Source: Myxococcota bacterium (GTDB lineage Bacteria > Myxococcota > Polyangia > GCA-2747355 > JAKLHH01). From it: 21,325 nucleotides of DNA. Shown one piece after another: positions 1 through 11,548 of this stretch (position 1 is its first letter; every line of letters starts with the position of its first letter). Location of the stretch: the NCBI GenBank assembly GCA_022710245.1, contig JAKLHH010000017.1, forward strand, positions 1-21,325, in the 5' to 3' direction. Under the pieces are notes generated by a model that made no database searches, had not been told where the DNA came from, and saw only the letters and a program-made list of their open reading frames with translations. The position numbers were made by a program, and so were the translations under genes.

Positions 1-173
1 CGTCCGCCACGCCGTCGACGCAGAGTCGGTTGACGGTGTGGTCGCCGCTGGCGAGGAGCAGGTCGGGGCGGGGGGCGCCGTCCGCCACGCCGTCGACGCA
101 GAGTCGGTTGACGGTGTGGTCGCCGCCGCTGGCGAGGAGCAGGTCGGGGCGGGGGGCGCTGTCCGCCACGCCG
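1..173. repeat. In-frame 78/81-bp tandem repeat inside the synthase gene
   Basis: Copy 1 occupies 1-78 and copy 2 occupies 79-159. They are essentially identical except for three extra bases in copy 2 (gccgccgctgg versus gccgctgg), which adds one Gly codon. A third partial copy (tgtccgccacgccg) covers 160-173. Unit lengths are multiples of three, so the synthase frame stays open and gains 26- and 27-residue repeats containing PRPDLLLASG and HTVNRLCVDG. The array touches the window edge, so the copy number is unknown. Confidence 0.93.
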
Positions 174-1048
174 CTCGCCCGCCAGCGCTCGCGCCAGGGC
201 CGCGGCGTCCCGGCGCCGCCGTCGCGACCGAGCGCGAGCCCCTCGAGGCGCCCGAGCGCCCGCGCTCCACGCGCCGCCGCCGCGTCCGCGCGCTCGAGGA
301 CCACGCAGGCCGCGGCGTCCGCCGGCGCGAGCCCCGCGTGGCGTGCGCCAAACGGCTGCGCCCCCTCGAGGTCGGCGGCCAGCCGGCCCTGCCGCCGCAG
401 GGTGGAGAGCGGCAGCAAGCTGACGCCCTGGCTGGTGCCGCCGACCAGCACGCGCTCCAGCCGCCCCGCGGCGAGCGCGCGCAGCGCCGCCTCGAGGCAA
501 GCGGCGCCCTGCGCCGGGCCCGGGTAGAGGATGAAGTTCGCGCCGTGCAGGCCGAAGGCGATGGAGACCAGCCCGAGCGGCGTGTTGAGGAGCATCTTGA
601 AGGGGAGCAGCGGGTGACAGCGCCGCAGCCCCTCGCGGCCGACCCGCTCGAGGTCGAGCGCGCCGCCCTCGCCGCGCGAGGCCTCGAGCGCGCCTTGCAC
701 CGAGCCCGGGTCGAAGGCGATCAGCCCCGCGGCGAGGTAGAGCCCGAGGCCGGCGCGGCGCTCCGCGTCCTCGAGGAGCCCTGCCTGCCGCAGCGCGCGC
801 CCGGCGGCGAGCACCGCGAGCCTGGCCGCCTGGCTCATGTACTTGGTGAGCTTGCGGTCGGGGAGGAACTCCACGGGCGAGGCCTCCGCCGCCGGCGCGC
901 CGGGCGTGCGCGGCAGCCCCTCGGCCTCGGGGGCGGCGACGAGCGTCAGCGCCGAGCGTCCCGCCGCGAGCGCCTCCCAGGTCTCCTCGAGCCCGCCCCA
1001 GGCCGTGTGCACGCCGACCCCCGTCACCACGGTAGCGGCAGTGGTCAC
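1..1048 (-). CDS. Beta-ketoacyl-synthase-like protein, chain-length-factor type, truncated by the window edge
   Basis: About 349 residues are visible; the C-terminus lies beyond base 1. The N-terminus (VVTGVGVHTAWG, residues 7-18) is the classic ketoacyl-synthase opening, and QPFGARHAG near 231-239 matches the conserved 'RPFD..RDG' segment. The place where the nucleophilic Cys should sit reads YPGPAQG (175-181), with Pro or Gly instead of Cys. The HGTGT-like His segment appears to be replaced by LLLASGG (303-309). Loss of both is typical of chain-length factors (KS-beta) that pair with an active synthase, so I infer a non-condensing partner subunit; no active partner is visible in the window. 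The GTG start at 1048 overlaps the stop of the dehydratase (GTGA), so the two are translationally coupled. The last visible 50 residues are a tandem repeat (see 1-173). A decayed synthase is the alternative. Confidence 0.75.
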   Translation of the reverse strand, partial: MTTAATVVTGVGVHTAWGGLEETWEALAAGRSALTLVAAPEAEGLPRTPGAPAAEASPVEFLPDRKLTKYMSQAARLAVLAAGRALRQAGLLEDAERRAGLGLYLAAGLIAFDPGSVQGALEASRGEGGALDLERVGREGLRRCHPLLPFKMLLNTPLGLVSIAFGLHGANFILYPGPAQGAACLEAALRALAAGRLERVLVGGTSQGVSLLPLSTLRRQGRLAADLEGAQPFGARHAGLAPADAAACVVLERADAAAARGARALGRLEGLALGRDGGAGTPRPWRERWRASGVADSAPRPDLLLASGGDHTVNRLCVDGVADGAPRPDLLLASGDHTVNRLCVDGVAD

Positions 1049-1509
1049 GGGACGAACCTCGTCGCGCGCGTCAGCACCTCGAGGAAGTCGCGGCGTGAGG
1101 CCTCGAGCCGCGCGTCGTCGATGCGCAGGTAGACGTAGACGAGCTCCGCCTCGCAGACGCGCTCGTCGCCGCGGGTGCCGCTGGCGCGGACCAGCGCCGA
1201 GTCCTCGTGGTGCGAGATCACCTCGGCGCGCAGCGTGAGCGTATCGCCCGGCCGCACGAAGCCGCGGAACTTGGCCTTCACCGTGCTCATCACGCAGCGC
1301 GGGCAGTGATCGCGCACCTCGCGCAGCGAGAGCTCGAGGAGCGCGCCGCCGAGCTGCGCGAGCGCCTCGATCTGCAGCGCGCCGGGGAAGACCGGGTGGC
1401 CGGGGAAGTGCTGCTCGAAGCAGTCGTCGCTGAGCGAGACGCACTTGGTGCCGAGCGCGTAGGAGAAGCGCTTCAGCTCGTCGATGCGGTCGACGAGGAA
1501 GAACCTCAT
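1045..1509 (-). CDS. FabZ-like 3-hydroxyacyl-ACP dehydratase (hot-dog fold)
   Basis: The 154-residue protein has the length and layout of FabZ/FabA-type dehydratases. The segment HFPGHPVFPG followed by LQIEALAQLGG carries the catalytic His and Glu of the FabZ active site, equivalent to 'HFPG.P..PG...EA.AQ'. KAKFRGFVRPGDTL is the conserved second half of the fold. The expected reaction is dehydration of 3-hydroxyacyl-ACP to trans-2-enoyl-ACP. I chose ATG 1509, which has a weak GGTGG upstream; an in-frame GTG at 1518 would add three residues and has no Shine-Dalgarno. It lies 31 bases after the nitroreductase and overlaps the synthase-like gene by four bases, so the three probably form one operon. 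A Cys-less synthase beside a dedicated dehydratase suggests a specialised acyl or polyene pathway rather than housekeeping lipid synthesis (inference). Confidence 0.88.
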   Translation of the reverse strand: MRFFLVDRIDELKRFSYALGTKCVSLSDDCFEQHFPGHPVFPGALQIEALAQLGGALLELSLREVRDHCPRCVMSTVKAKFRGFVRPGDTLTLRAEVISHHEDSALVRASGTRGDERVCEAELVYVYLRIDDARLEASRRDFLEVLTRATRFVP

Positions 1510-1540
1510 CGAGGCCACCGGGCGAGCGTCGGGCCGCGCA

Positions 1541-2182
1541 TCAGTCCACGCGCCGGACGAGCTGCTCGAGCGCCCGCCGCGTGGGCTCCGCCGGCTGCTC
1601 GGCGGCGTAGCCGACGGGCACCAGCGCCGCGAGCTCCCAGCCGTGGGGCACCTGCAGCAGCTCGGCCAGCTCCCGCGCGGCGATCAGCGGCCCCGTCATC
1701 CAGCAGGCGCCGAGCCCGAGGGCGTGCGCGGCGAGGAGCAGGTTCATCACCGCGGCCGAGACCGAGGCGAGGGCGTCGACCACCGGCTTGGTGCCGGGGG
1801 GGTCGAGGTCAGGCGAGCTGTCCGAGGCGACCGCGCGCAGGAGGTCGAAGCCGGTCCGGTAGATCGCCACCAGCACCAGCGGGGCGCCCTCGAAGTGGTG
1901 GAAGTGGGTCAGGTACGCGCCCGCCTGCTCCGCGAGGTCGGGGCGGAGGTTCTCGGCGAGCCGCGCGGTCGCGCGCCGGACCGACTCCGCCATCGAGGCG
2001 ACGAGCGGCGCGGAGGTGACGGCGAGGAAGCGGTGCGCCTGCCGGTTGCCCGCCGACGGCGCCCACCGCGCGGCCTCCAGCATGCGCTCCACCAGCTCCG
2101 GCGGCACGGGCTCCGGCCGGAAGCGGCGCACGCTGCGCCGTGCGCGCATCAGCTCGATCAGTGCCTCGTAGTCTGGCGTCAT
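1541..2182 (-). CDS. Nitroreductase-family flavin oxidoreductase
   Basis: The 213-residue protein fits the FMN-dependent nitroreductase family. It begins with the signature helix and RRSVRRFRPEPVP (the 'RRSiR.f...pv' FMN-binding motif), continues with LEAARWAPSAGNRQAHRF ('A..aPSa.N.QpwrF'), and has GLGACWMTGPL with the usual 'GLGsCW.g' pattern near the C-terminal third. Members reduce nitro groups, quinones or enones with NAD(P)H; the substrate cannot be read from sequence. ATG 2182 is preferred because family homology starts there (PDYEALIELMRARRS). An upstream TTG at 2221 would add 13 low-complexity residues. It is the first gene of the minus-strand group with the dehydratase and synthase-like genes, and might act as an oxidase or reductase on their product (inference). 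Confidence 0.92.
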   Translation of the reverse strand: MTPDYEALIELMRARRSVRRFRPEPVPPELVERMLEAARWAPSAGNRQAHRFLAVTSAPLVASMAESVRRATARLAENLRPDLAEQAGAYLTHFHHFEGAPLVLVAIYRTGFDLLRAVASDSSPDLDPPGTKPVVDALASVSAAVMNLLLAAHALGLGACWMTGPLIAARELAELLQVPHGWELAALVPVGYAAEQPAEPTRRALEQLVRRVD

Positions 2183-2381
2183 CGCCGGGGCCTCTGGCTC
2201 TGCTCGCGACGCCGGCCACAATACCGAGGCTCGCTCGCGGGCGTCAACCGCTGGTCCGCCCGGTCAACACGGGCTGACCGCGGAGGCCGAGCGGTTCGAG
2301 GCGCTGCGCCGCGCGCTCAGCGACGAGTGACGGCCCTTCACGACCCGGGGAGACGCAGCGGAGGAGAGAGACGGCGGCGGG

Positions 2382-3119
2382 CTACTTGCACTCGAAGCCG
2401 ATCACGCAGTTGCCGTCGTACTTGGGCGTGGGCACGCCCTTGCCGTTGCAGAACTCGGGGAGCGGCGCGTTCCAGATCGGGCAGGGCTCGCACGCCCAGC
2501 CCGTCTGGCAGATCCCGGCCGCGTCGTACTGCGGCACCACGTTCGCGTTCTTGCCGCAGAAGTCAGCGGGCGGGAGCATCAGCTGAGGGCACTGCTCGCA
2601 GCCCCAGCCGATCAGGCACCCGCTCGCGTCATGCTTCTCCACCACCTTGCTGCCCTTGCCGCAGAAGTCAGCGGGCGGCTGGTTCAGCGCGGGGCCAGGG
2701 CAGCTCTCGCACTTCCAGCCGACCACGCACCCGCTCGCGTCGAGCTGCTCGACGATCGTGCCCTGCGGGCAGAAGCTCGCCTTCTCCGGAGGCATCATCA
2801 GCGGGCAGCTCGCCTGGCAGGTCCAGCCCACCTGGCAGATCCCGGCCGCGTCGAACTTGGGGTCCACCTTGCCCTGCGGGCAGAAGTCCGCCGGCGGCGC
2901 GGCGACGGCCGGACAGAGCTTGCAGTCCCAGCCAACCGGGCACCGGCCGGCCGCGTCGAGCTTCGGCACCACCGTGCCCTTGGGGCAGAAGTCGGCCGGC
3001 GGTGCGGCGATCTGTGGGCAGTCGAAGAGGCCGGATCCCTGCCGATCGGCATCGTTGTCACCACCGCAGGCGGGCGTGAGCAGCAGAGCGAGCAGAGAGA
3101 TCAGGTGCAGGCGGGTCAT
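2382..3119 (-). CDS. Secreted Cys-rich lipoprotein with six tandem repeats
   Basis: The protein has 245 residues. It starts with a lipoprotein signal peptide (MTRLHLISLLALLLTPAC, lipidated Cys18), followed by six tandem modules of about 34-37 residues. Each module has four Cys in the pattern CP-x(n)-FC-x(n)-D-x-x-G-x-C-x-x-GW-x-C, for example PPADFCPKG then GRCPVGWDC. The spacing recalls small disulfide-bonded modules such as antistasin-like domains, but I cannot confirm homology. It is expected to be an envelope-anchored, disulfide-rich protein; its role is unknown. ATG 3119 is supported by an ideal Shine-Dalgarno (AAGGAGGTGA) and by the signal peptide. The minus-strand frame remains open far upstream through the kinase gene, but that extension is composition-driven. 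A near-consensus sigma-54 promoter lies 34-50 bases upstream, and the divergent neighbour is a sigma-54 activator. Confidence 0.9.
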   Translation of the reverse strand: MTRLHLISLLALLLTPACGGDNDADRQGSGLFDCPQIAAPPADFCPKGTVVPKLDAAGRCPVGWDCKLCPAVAAPPADFCPQGKVDPKFDAAGICQVGWTCQASCPLMMPPEKASFCPQGTIVEQLDASGCVVGWKCESCPGPALNQPPADFCGKGSKVVEKHDASGCLIGWGCEQCPQLMLPPADFCGKNANVVPQYDAAGICQTGWACEPCPIWNAPLPEFCNGKGVPTPKYDGNCVIGFECK

Positions 3120-3123
3120 CGGG

Positions 3124-3133
3124 TCACCTCCTT
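3124..3133 (-). promoter_or_regulatory. Ideal Shine-Dalgarno of the six-repeat lipoprotein
   Basis: On the minus strand this reads AAGGAGGTGA, an almost full complement of the 16S anti-Shine-Dalgarno tail. The GGAGG core sits seven bases before ATG 3119. It fixes the start of the lipoprotein and is stronger than most other sites in the window. Confidence 0.9.
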
Positions 3134-3152
3134 GGGTTCTGGGAGGTGCTTC

Positions 3153-3169
3153 AGCAAGGGTCGGGCCAG
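3153..3169 (-). promoter_or_regulatory. Sigma-54 (-24/-12) promoter of the six-repeat lipoprotein
   Basis: The minus strand reads CTGGCCCGACCCTTGCT. Against the RpoN consensus YTGGCACGrNNNTTGCW only one defined position differs (C for A); the invariant GG and GC are present with correct spacing. Transcription would start near 3143, giving a leader of about 24 bases that contains the ideal Shine-Dalgarno. The divergently transcribed neighbour encodes a sigma-54 activator with an intact GAFTGA loop, which makes functional use likely. Confidence 0.82.
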
Positions 3170-3171
3170 GT

Positions 3172-3211
3172 ATCGCCCATGAATCGCCTTTAATCGCCTT
3201 TAATCGCTTGA
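3172..3211. repeat. Four nearly helically phased ATCGC repeats, candidate activator-binding array
   Basis: ATCGC occurs at 3172, 3183, 3193 and 3203, that is at spacings of 11, 10 and 10 bases. Two units are the identical ten-mer aatcgccttt, and a third begins aatcgctt. On the other strand the units read GCGAT(TAAAG). About one helical turn per repeat places the sites on one DNA face. The array sits directly upstream of the -24/-12 promoter, between it and the kinase promoter. It may be an operator or upstream activating site for the neighbouring activator, although it is closer to the promoter than typical enhancer sites. Confidence 0.6.
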
Positions 3212-3246
3212 TGTTCGCCTGGCAAGCTGTAGCCCAACGGCGACAC

Positions 3247-3275
3247 TTGAGCCATTCTGTTGTCGCGGCTATACA
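3247..3275 (+). promoter_or_regulatory. Housekeeping-type promoter of the kinase-activator gene, predicting a leaderless mRNA
   Basis: TTGAGC (3247-3252), a 17-base spacer and TATACA (3270-3275) form a good -35/-10 pair in an AT-richer patch. Seven bases after the last -10 base is position 3282, which is the G of the GTG start codon. No Shine-Dalgarno lies between the -10 and the start. The message would therefore be leaderless. Confidence 0.72.
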
Positions 3276-3281
3276 GTAAGC

Positions 3282-8119
<4,838 letters not shown>

Positions 8120-8144
<25 letters not shown>

Positions 8145-8749
8145 CGCTGCTCTCCATCGTCGCCCTCTGCGCCGCGGGGGGCTGCGGCGACGATCAGGTC
8201 GGCGTGCCGCAGCCCGAGCCGCTCGCCTCGCTGCTGAGGAGCTCGTTCATCAAGGAGGGCGACCCACCGCAGGCGCTCCTCCTCGCCGGGCTGCCGGGCG
8301 CCTGTCACGGCGAGGGGCAGGTCGCGGTGGAGACCCCCGACGGGACCGTGACCACCCGCGCCGCGATCGACGGCAGCTTCACGGCGTCGGTGACCGGTCA
8401 GGCGGGGACCGAGCTGCAGGTGCGCTTCGAGAGCTCGGCCCCGGTCAGCTACCGCGTCAAGGGCTTCAGCTGCGGTCAGGCGGTCTGCCAGGCGCCCCTG
8501 CCGCCAGGCCCACGGGCGGGCGTCACGCCGGTCACCCTCTCGGCCGCCGGGGCCGCGGTCGTCGAGGGCGAGACCGTCGCCTCGCGCCCGCTGGTCCTGA
8601 TCAACCGGAGCGGGGGCCGGCTGAGCACCGGGGCCTCCCTCGCCAGCGGTGCCTTCCGGCTGGAGATCGCCGCGCGCTCGGGCGATGCGCTGCAGGTGAC
8701 GCGCGACGAGGCGCCGCTCAGCCCCGCCTGGAGCCTCACCGTCCCCTGA
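8120..8749 (+). CDS. Small lipoprotein co-transcribed with the kinase-activator
   Basis: The 209-residue protein begins with a lipoprotein signal peptide ending [10 protein letters not shown] (Cys22), followed by GDD. ATG 8120 lies inside the end of the kinase gene and is preceded by AAGGAG (8109-8114), so the two are coupled by a 25-base overlap. The mature part is rich in short beta-strand-like segments ([34 protein letters not shown]), suggesting an Ig-like or carboxypeptidase-regulatory-like sandwich near residues 55-115. I do not recognise a specific family. Tight coupling to a cytoplasmic kinase suggests a role in the same signalling or envelope response, perhaps as a target or an external component (inference). 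Confidence 0.85.
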
Positions 8750-8823
8750 CCGCGTCCCTGCTGGTCCCGCGGCGTCGCTCTTGATAACGGCTAACACCTT
8801 GCAGCGGTCTGGAGCCCACGCGG

Positions 8824-11322
8824 TCACCGCGCCGAGGGCTCGGAAGCGCGCGCGCCGAGCGGCGCCCGCTGCTCCTCGCGGAGCGCGATGATCGCCGGCA
8901 GCAGCAGCAGCGCGGCCGCCAGGCAGGTGAGCTCGCCGAGGATGGCGAGCCGGCCGAAGGAGACCAGCGCCAGGCTGTGCGCGATGAGCAGCACGCCGTA
9001 GCCGATGATCGTCGAGAGCGAGGCGACCAGCACCGCGGCGCCGGTCTCGCGCAGGGTGTGCTCGAGCTGGCCCGGTCCGTCCTGCAGGTGGCGCTGCTGC
9101 ACGTTCACCGGGTAGTCGACGCCGATGCCGAGGGTGGTGGGGATGGCGACGAAGTTGAAGAAGTTCACCTTCACGCGCAGGGCCGCGGCGATCCCCAGCA
9201 TGATCGCCACGCCGGCGACCAGCGCCGCGGCGTTCTCCAGCACCGGTCCGGCGCGGCGGAGCACGAGGACGAGCAAGAGCAGCACGCCGGCCGCCGCGAC
9301 CGCGGTGGTCCTCGGCGCGTCGGCGGCGATGGTGCGGACCAGGTCCGCGAAGATGATCGCCTCACCCGAGGAGTGCACGACCTCGCCGTCGGCGAGGTGG
9401 ATCGTGCGCAGCGCGTCGGCGAAGGCGAGGAGGTCCTCGGTGCGCCAGAGGCTGCGGCGCTCGCCGGGCGCCACCAGGACCACGTCCTCGGCGGCGCTGC
9501 GGTCGCGGAACTGACGGCGCAGCTCCTCGGGGACGTCGGCCAGCGTGACCCGCCCGCCGGCGAGGCGGCCGCGGAGCTCGCCCAGCCGCCGCGCGACGTC
9601 CGCCGGCAGCAGCGCGCGAGGCGTGCGGTCGAGCCGCGCGCGGAGTCGTGTCAGTACCGCCAGCTTGGCGTCCTGGTCGGCGGGGAGGAAGGACTCCACC
9701 GAGCGGCACCAGCCGATCGTCGGGTTCTCCCGCTGCGCCGCCCGCAGCCGCTCCAGCGCCTGGCAGATCAGGCGCGCCTGCTCCGGGCTGTCGGCGAGGA
9801 CCACCGCCGGGGTCAGCGTCTCGCCGAGGATGGCGCCCACCCGGTCGTCCATCGCCGCCGTCGCGCCGCGCGTGCGCGTGCGCAGGTTGTTGATGTTCCC
9901 CTCGAGCGCGTCCGGCAGGAAGCGGCCGACCGCGGCCGCCGACCAGGCGACGAGCACGCCGAAGATCGCCACCACCGCCGCCGGGTAGCGACCGGGCAGG
10001 CGCGCCAGCCAGCCAGGGTAGCCGAGGGCGCTCCCCTGCGGGCGGACGCTGCCGAGCTGCAGCCACCGCGAGCGCTCGAAGAGCAGGAGCAGCGCCGGCA
10101 GGAGCGTGTAGGTGAGCGCCCAGCAGGCGAGGACGCCGACGCCGCCGATGACGCCGAACTGCGCGAAGCTCCGCATCCGGGCGAGGCCGAGGGTGCCGAA
10201 GGCGAGCGCGGTCGTCAGCGCCGCCGCCACCGTCGGCCGCGCGGTGAGCGCGAGCGCGCAGGGGAGCGCCTCGGTGGTCGGCGCGCCCGCGCGGCGGAGC
10301 TCGCGGAAGCGGGCGAGGAGGATGATCCCGTAGTTGATGCCGGTGCCGACGATGATCGAGCCGAGGAACGCCGTCTGCGCGTTCAGGTAGCCGACGCCGA
10401 GCCCGGCGAGCCCGAAGGCCCAGACCGCGCCGGCGACCAGCGTCACCCCGAGGAGGAGAAGCACGCGCGCGAGGCGGAAGTAGAGCCAGACCAGGAGCGC
10501 GACGAGCGCCACGCAGAGACCGGCGGTCCCCACGATGTCCCGCACGATGGCGTCGTACTCCTCCACGGTGATCTGCAGCGTGCCGGTGAAGGAGACCCGC
10601 AGGCTGGGGTCGTAGCGCTCGGGGTGGAGCGCGCCGACGATCTGCCACATGCGCGCGATCAGCTCGCGCGCCGCCCCGATCTCCAGCGCCGAGCCCGCGG
10701 GCCGGAGGAAGATCGCGAGGAGCTGCCCGCCCTCCCCCTCGTAGAAGCCGTGGGGGAAGCGCCGCGCCGCCTCGCCGCGCTGGCGCAGCCGCTCGACCAG
10801 CCGGACCACCCGGCGGTCCGTGGCCGCGCCCTGGTCCTCGAGGTCGACGTAGAGCGGGTTCGCGCGCAGCTTCGCCTGGCGGATGGCGTCGGCGAGCGCG
10901 GCGTCGAGCGCGCGGAGCTCGTCGAGCGAGAGGAAGAGCGCGCCGTGCCGCCGATAGAACGCCTGCACCGGGCGCACGGTCCAGTCGATGTAGCGGAGCT
11001 CGCCGTCCAGGCGCGCCTGCGTCGTGCGGACCAGGTCCCGGAGGAAGCGCTCGGCCGCGGGGCGCCGGCGCGTCTCGACGGAGACGTTGAGCGTCCCCAC
11101 TCCGCCCAGCCGCTTGTTGATGCGGCGCAGCTCGCGCACGCTCTGCGTCTCCTCGGGCAGGAGGTCGGTGAAGTCCGTGCGCAGCCGCAGCCGCGAGGCG
11201 GAGAGGCCGAGGAGCAGGGTGAGGAGGAGCGCGCCCACGACCACCAGCGGCGCCCGCCGCTCGAGGAGCGCCGCGTACCGCCGCGCCGCACGGAACGGCT
11301 CCCGCTCGCCGCCGCTCGCCAT
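8824..11322 (-). CDS. MMPL/RND-family membrane transporter
   Basis: The 832-residue inner-membrane protein has the twofold RND layout. A first membrane helix lies near residues 30-48, then a large periplasmic loop opening LRTDFTDLLPEE, then a bundle of about five helices near 264-440 containing FLGSIIVGTGINYGIILLARF. A second periplasmic loop and a second bundle near 665-815 follow, with IPTTLGIGVDYPVNV and STIIGYGVLLIAHS. The paired G-[TI]-G-[IV]-[ND]-Y segments in both halves are the usual proton-relay region of the MMPL/SSD superfamily. Relatives export lipids, hopanoids or polyketides, and such a cargo is plausible here. ATG 11322 is preceded by GGGGAGAGCGG on its strand. It is transcribed divergently from the SDR/radical SAM operon, so the two may share regulation. 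The cargo cannot be read from sequence. Confidence 0.92.
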   Translation of the reverse strand: MASGGEREPFRAARRYAALLERRAPLVVVGALLLTLLLGLSASRLRLRTDFTDLLPEETQSVRELRRINKRLGGVGTLNVSVETRRRPAAERFLRDLVRTTQARLDGELRYIDWTVRPVQAFYRRHGALFLSLDELRALDAALADAIRQAKLRANPLYVDLEDQGAATDRRVVRLVERLRQRGEAARRFPHGFYEGEGGQLLAIFLRPAGSALEIGAARELIARMWQIVGALHPERYDPSLRVSFTGTLQITVEEYDAIVRDIVGTAGLCVALVALLVWLYFRLARVLLLLGVTLVAGAVWAFGLAGLGVGYLNAQTAFLGSIIVGTGINYGIILLARFRELRRAGAPTTEALPCALALTARPTVAAALTTALAFGTLGLARMRSFAQFGVIGGVGVLACWALTYTLLPALLLLFERSRWLQLGSVRPQGSALGYPGWLARLPGRYPAAVVAIFGVLVAWSAAAVGRFLPDALEGNINNLRTRTRGATAAMDDRVGAILGETLTPAVVLADSPEQARLICQALERLRAAQRENPTIGWCRSVESFLPADQDAKLAVLTRLRARLDRTPRALLPADVARRLGELRGRLAGGRVTLADVPEELRRQFRDRSAAEDVVLVAPGERRSLWRTEDLLAFADALRTIHLADGEVVHSSGEAIIFADLVRTIAADAPRTTAVAAAGVLLLLVLVLRRAGPVLENAAALVAGVAIMLGIAAALRVKVNFFNFVAIPTTLGIGVDYPVNVQQRHLQDGPGQLEHTLRETGAAVLVASLSTIIGYGVLLIAHSLALVSFGRLAILGELTCLAAALLLLPAIIALREEQRAPLGARASEPSAR

Positions 11323-11384
11323 CCGCTCTCCCCCCGACCGCCGCCGCCGGGCGCCTCGCCACCAGCTGACCGGTTAAGCATGCG

Positions 11385-11417
11385 GGGCATGCCCGGGCCG
11401 CGCAACCGGCGCGGCCC
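11385..11417. promoter_or_regulatory. Palindrome and hairpin in the divergent MMPL/SDR promoter region
   Basis: GGGCATGCCC (11385-11394) is a perfect ten-base palindrome. It is immediately followed by a nine-base perfect inverted repeat, GGGCCGCGC (11395-11403) and GCGCGGCCC (11409-11417), with a five-base loop. Both lie 63-164 bases from the two divergent start codons. They could be operator sites. There is no T-tract, so a terminator is unlikely. Chance palindromes are common at this GC content. Confidence 0.4.
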
Positions 11418-11517
11418 GCCCGCGCGGCGCTCCGGCCGAGGCGGGAGCGATGCGAGCCGGAGCGCCGGTCCAGCCGGATGGAGACGGCCGGAGGTCAACC
11501 GCAACGCGGGCCGGCTG

Positions 11518-11526
11518 TGCCATAAT
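11518..11526 (+). promoter_or_regulatory. Extended -10 promoter of the SDR/radical SAM operon
   Basis: TGCCATAAT is a TGN extended -10 with CATAAT as the hexamer, standing out in a GC-rich background. Predicted initiation near 11533 leaves a leader of about 16 bases carrying GAGGTG before ATG 11549. No good -35 is visible at the standard distance, which is acceptable for an extended -10. Confidence 0.5.
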
Positions 11527-11548
11527 GCGCGCCTCGCGAGGTGCGCAC

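Noticed and set aside
38..1132. Plus-strand open frame over the synthase-like gene
   Set aside because: It has low-complexity Arg/Glu/Ala content and no motifs, while the opposite strand encodes recognisable ketoacyl-synthase segments.
2261..2280. Hairpin CGGTCA/TGACCG after the six-repeat lipoprotein as a terminator
   Set aside because: It has only a six-base stem with an eight-base loop and no T-tract.
2230..2330. Short plus-strand frame ending LTAEAERFEALRRALSDE before a stop
   Set aside because: It looks protein-like but has no start or Shine-Dalgarno and lies in a short gap. Helical-looking strings are common at this GC content.
3220..3236. TGGCAAGCTGTAGC as a sigma-54 promoter for the kinase gene
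   Set aside because: The spacing between GG and GC is one base short, and the -12 TTG is absent. The -35/-10 pair further downstream is a better explanation.
11378..11395. GCATGC-rich segment as a sigma-54 promoter for the MMPL gene
   Set aside because: The distance between the GC and GG elements is off by two bases, and the flanks do not match.
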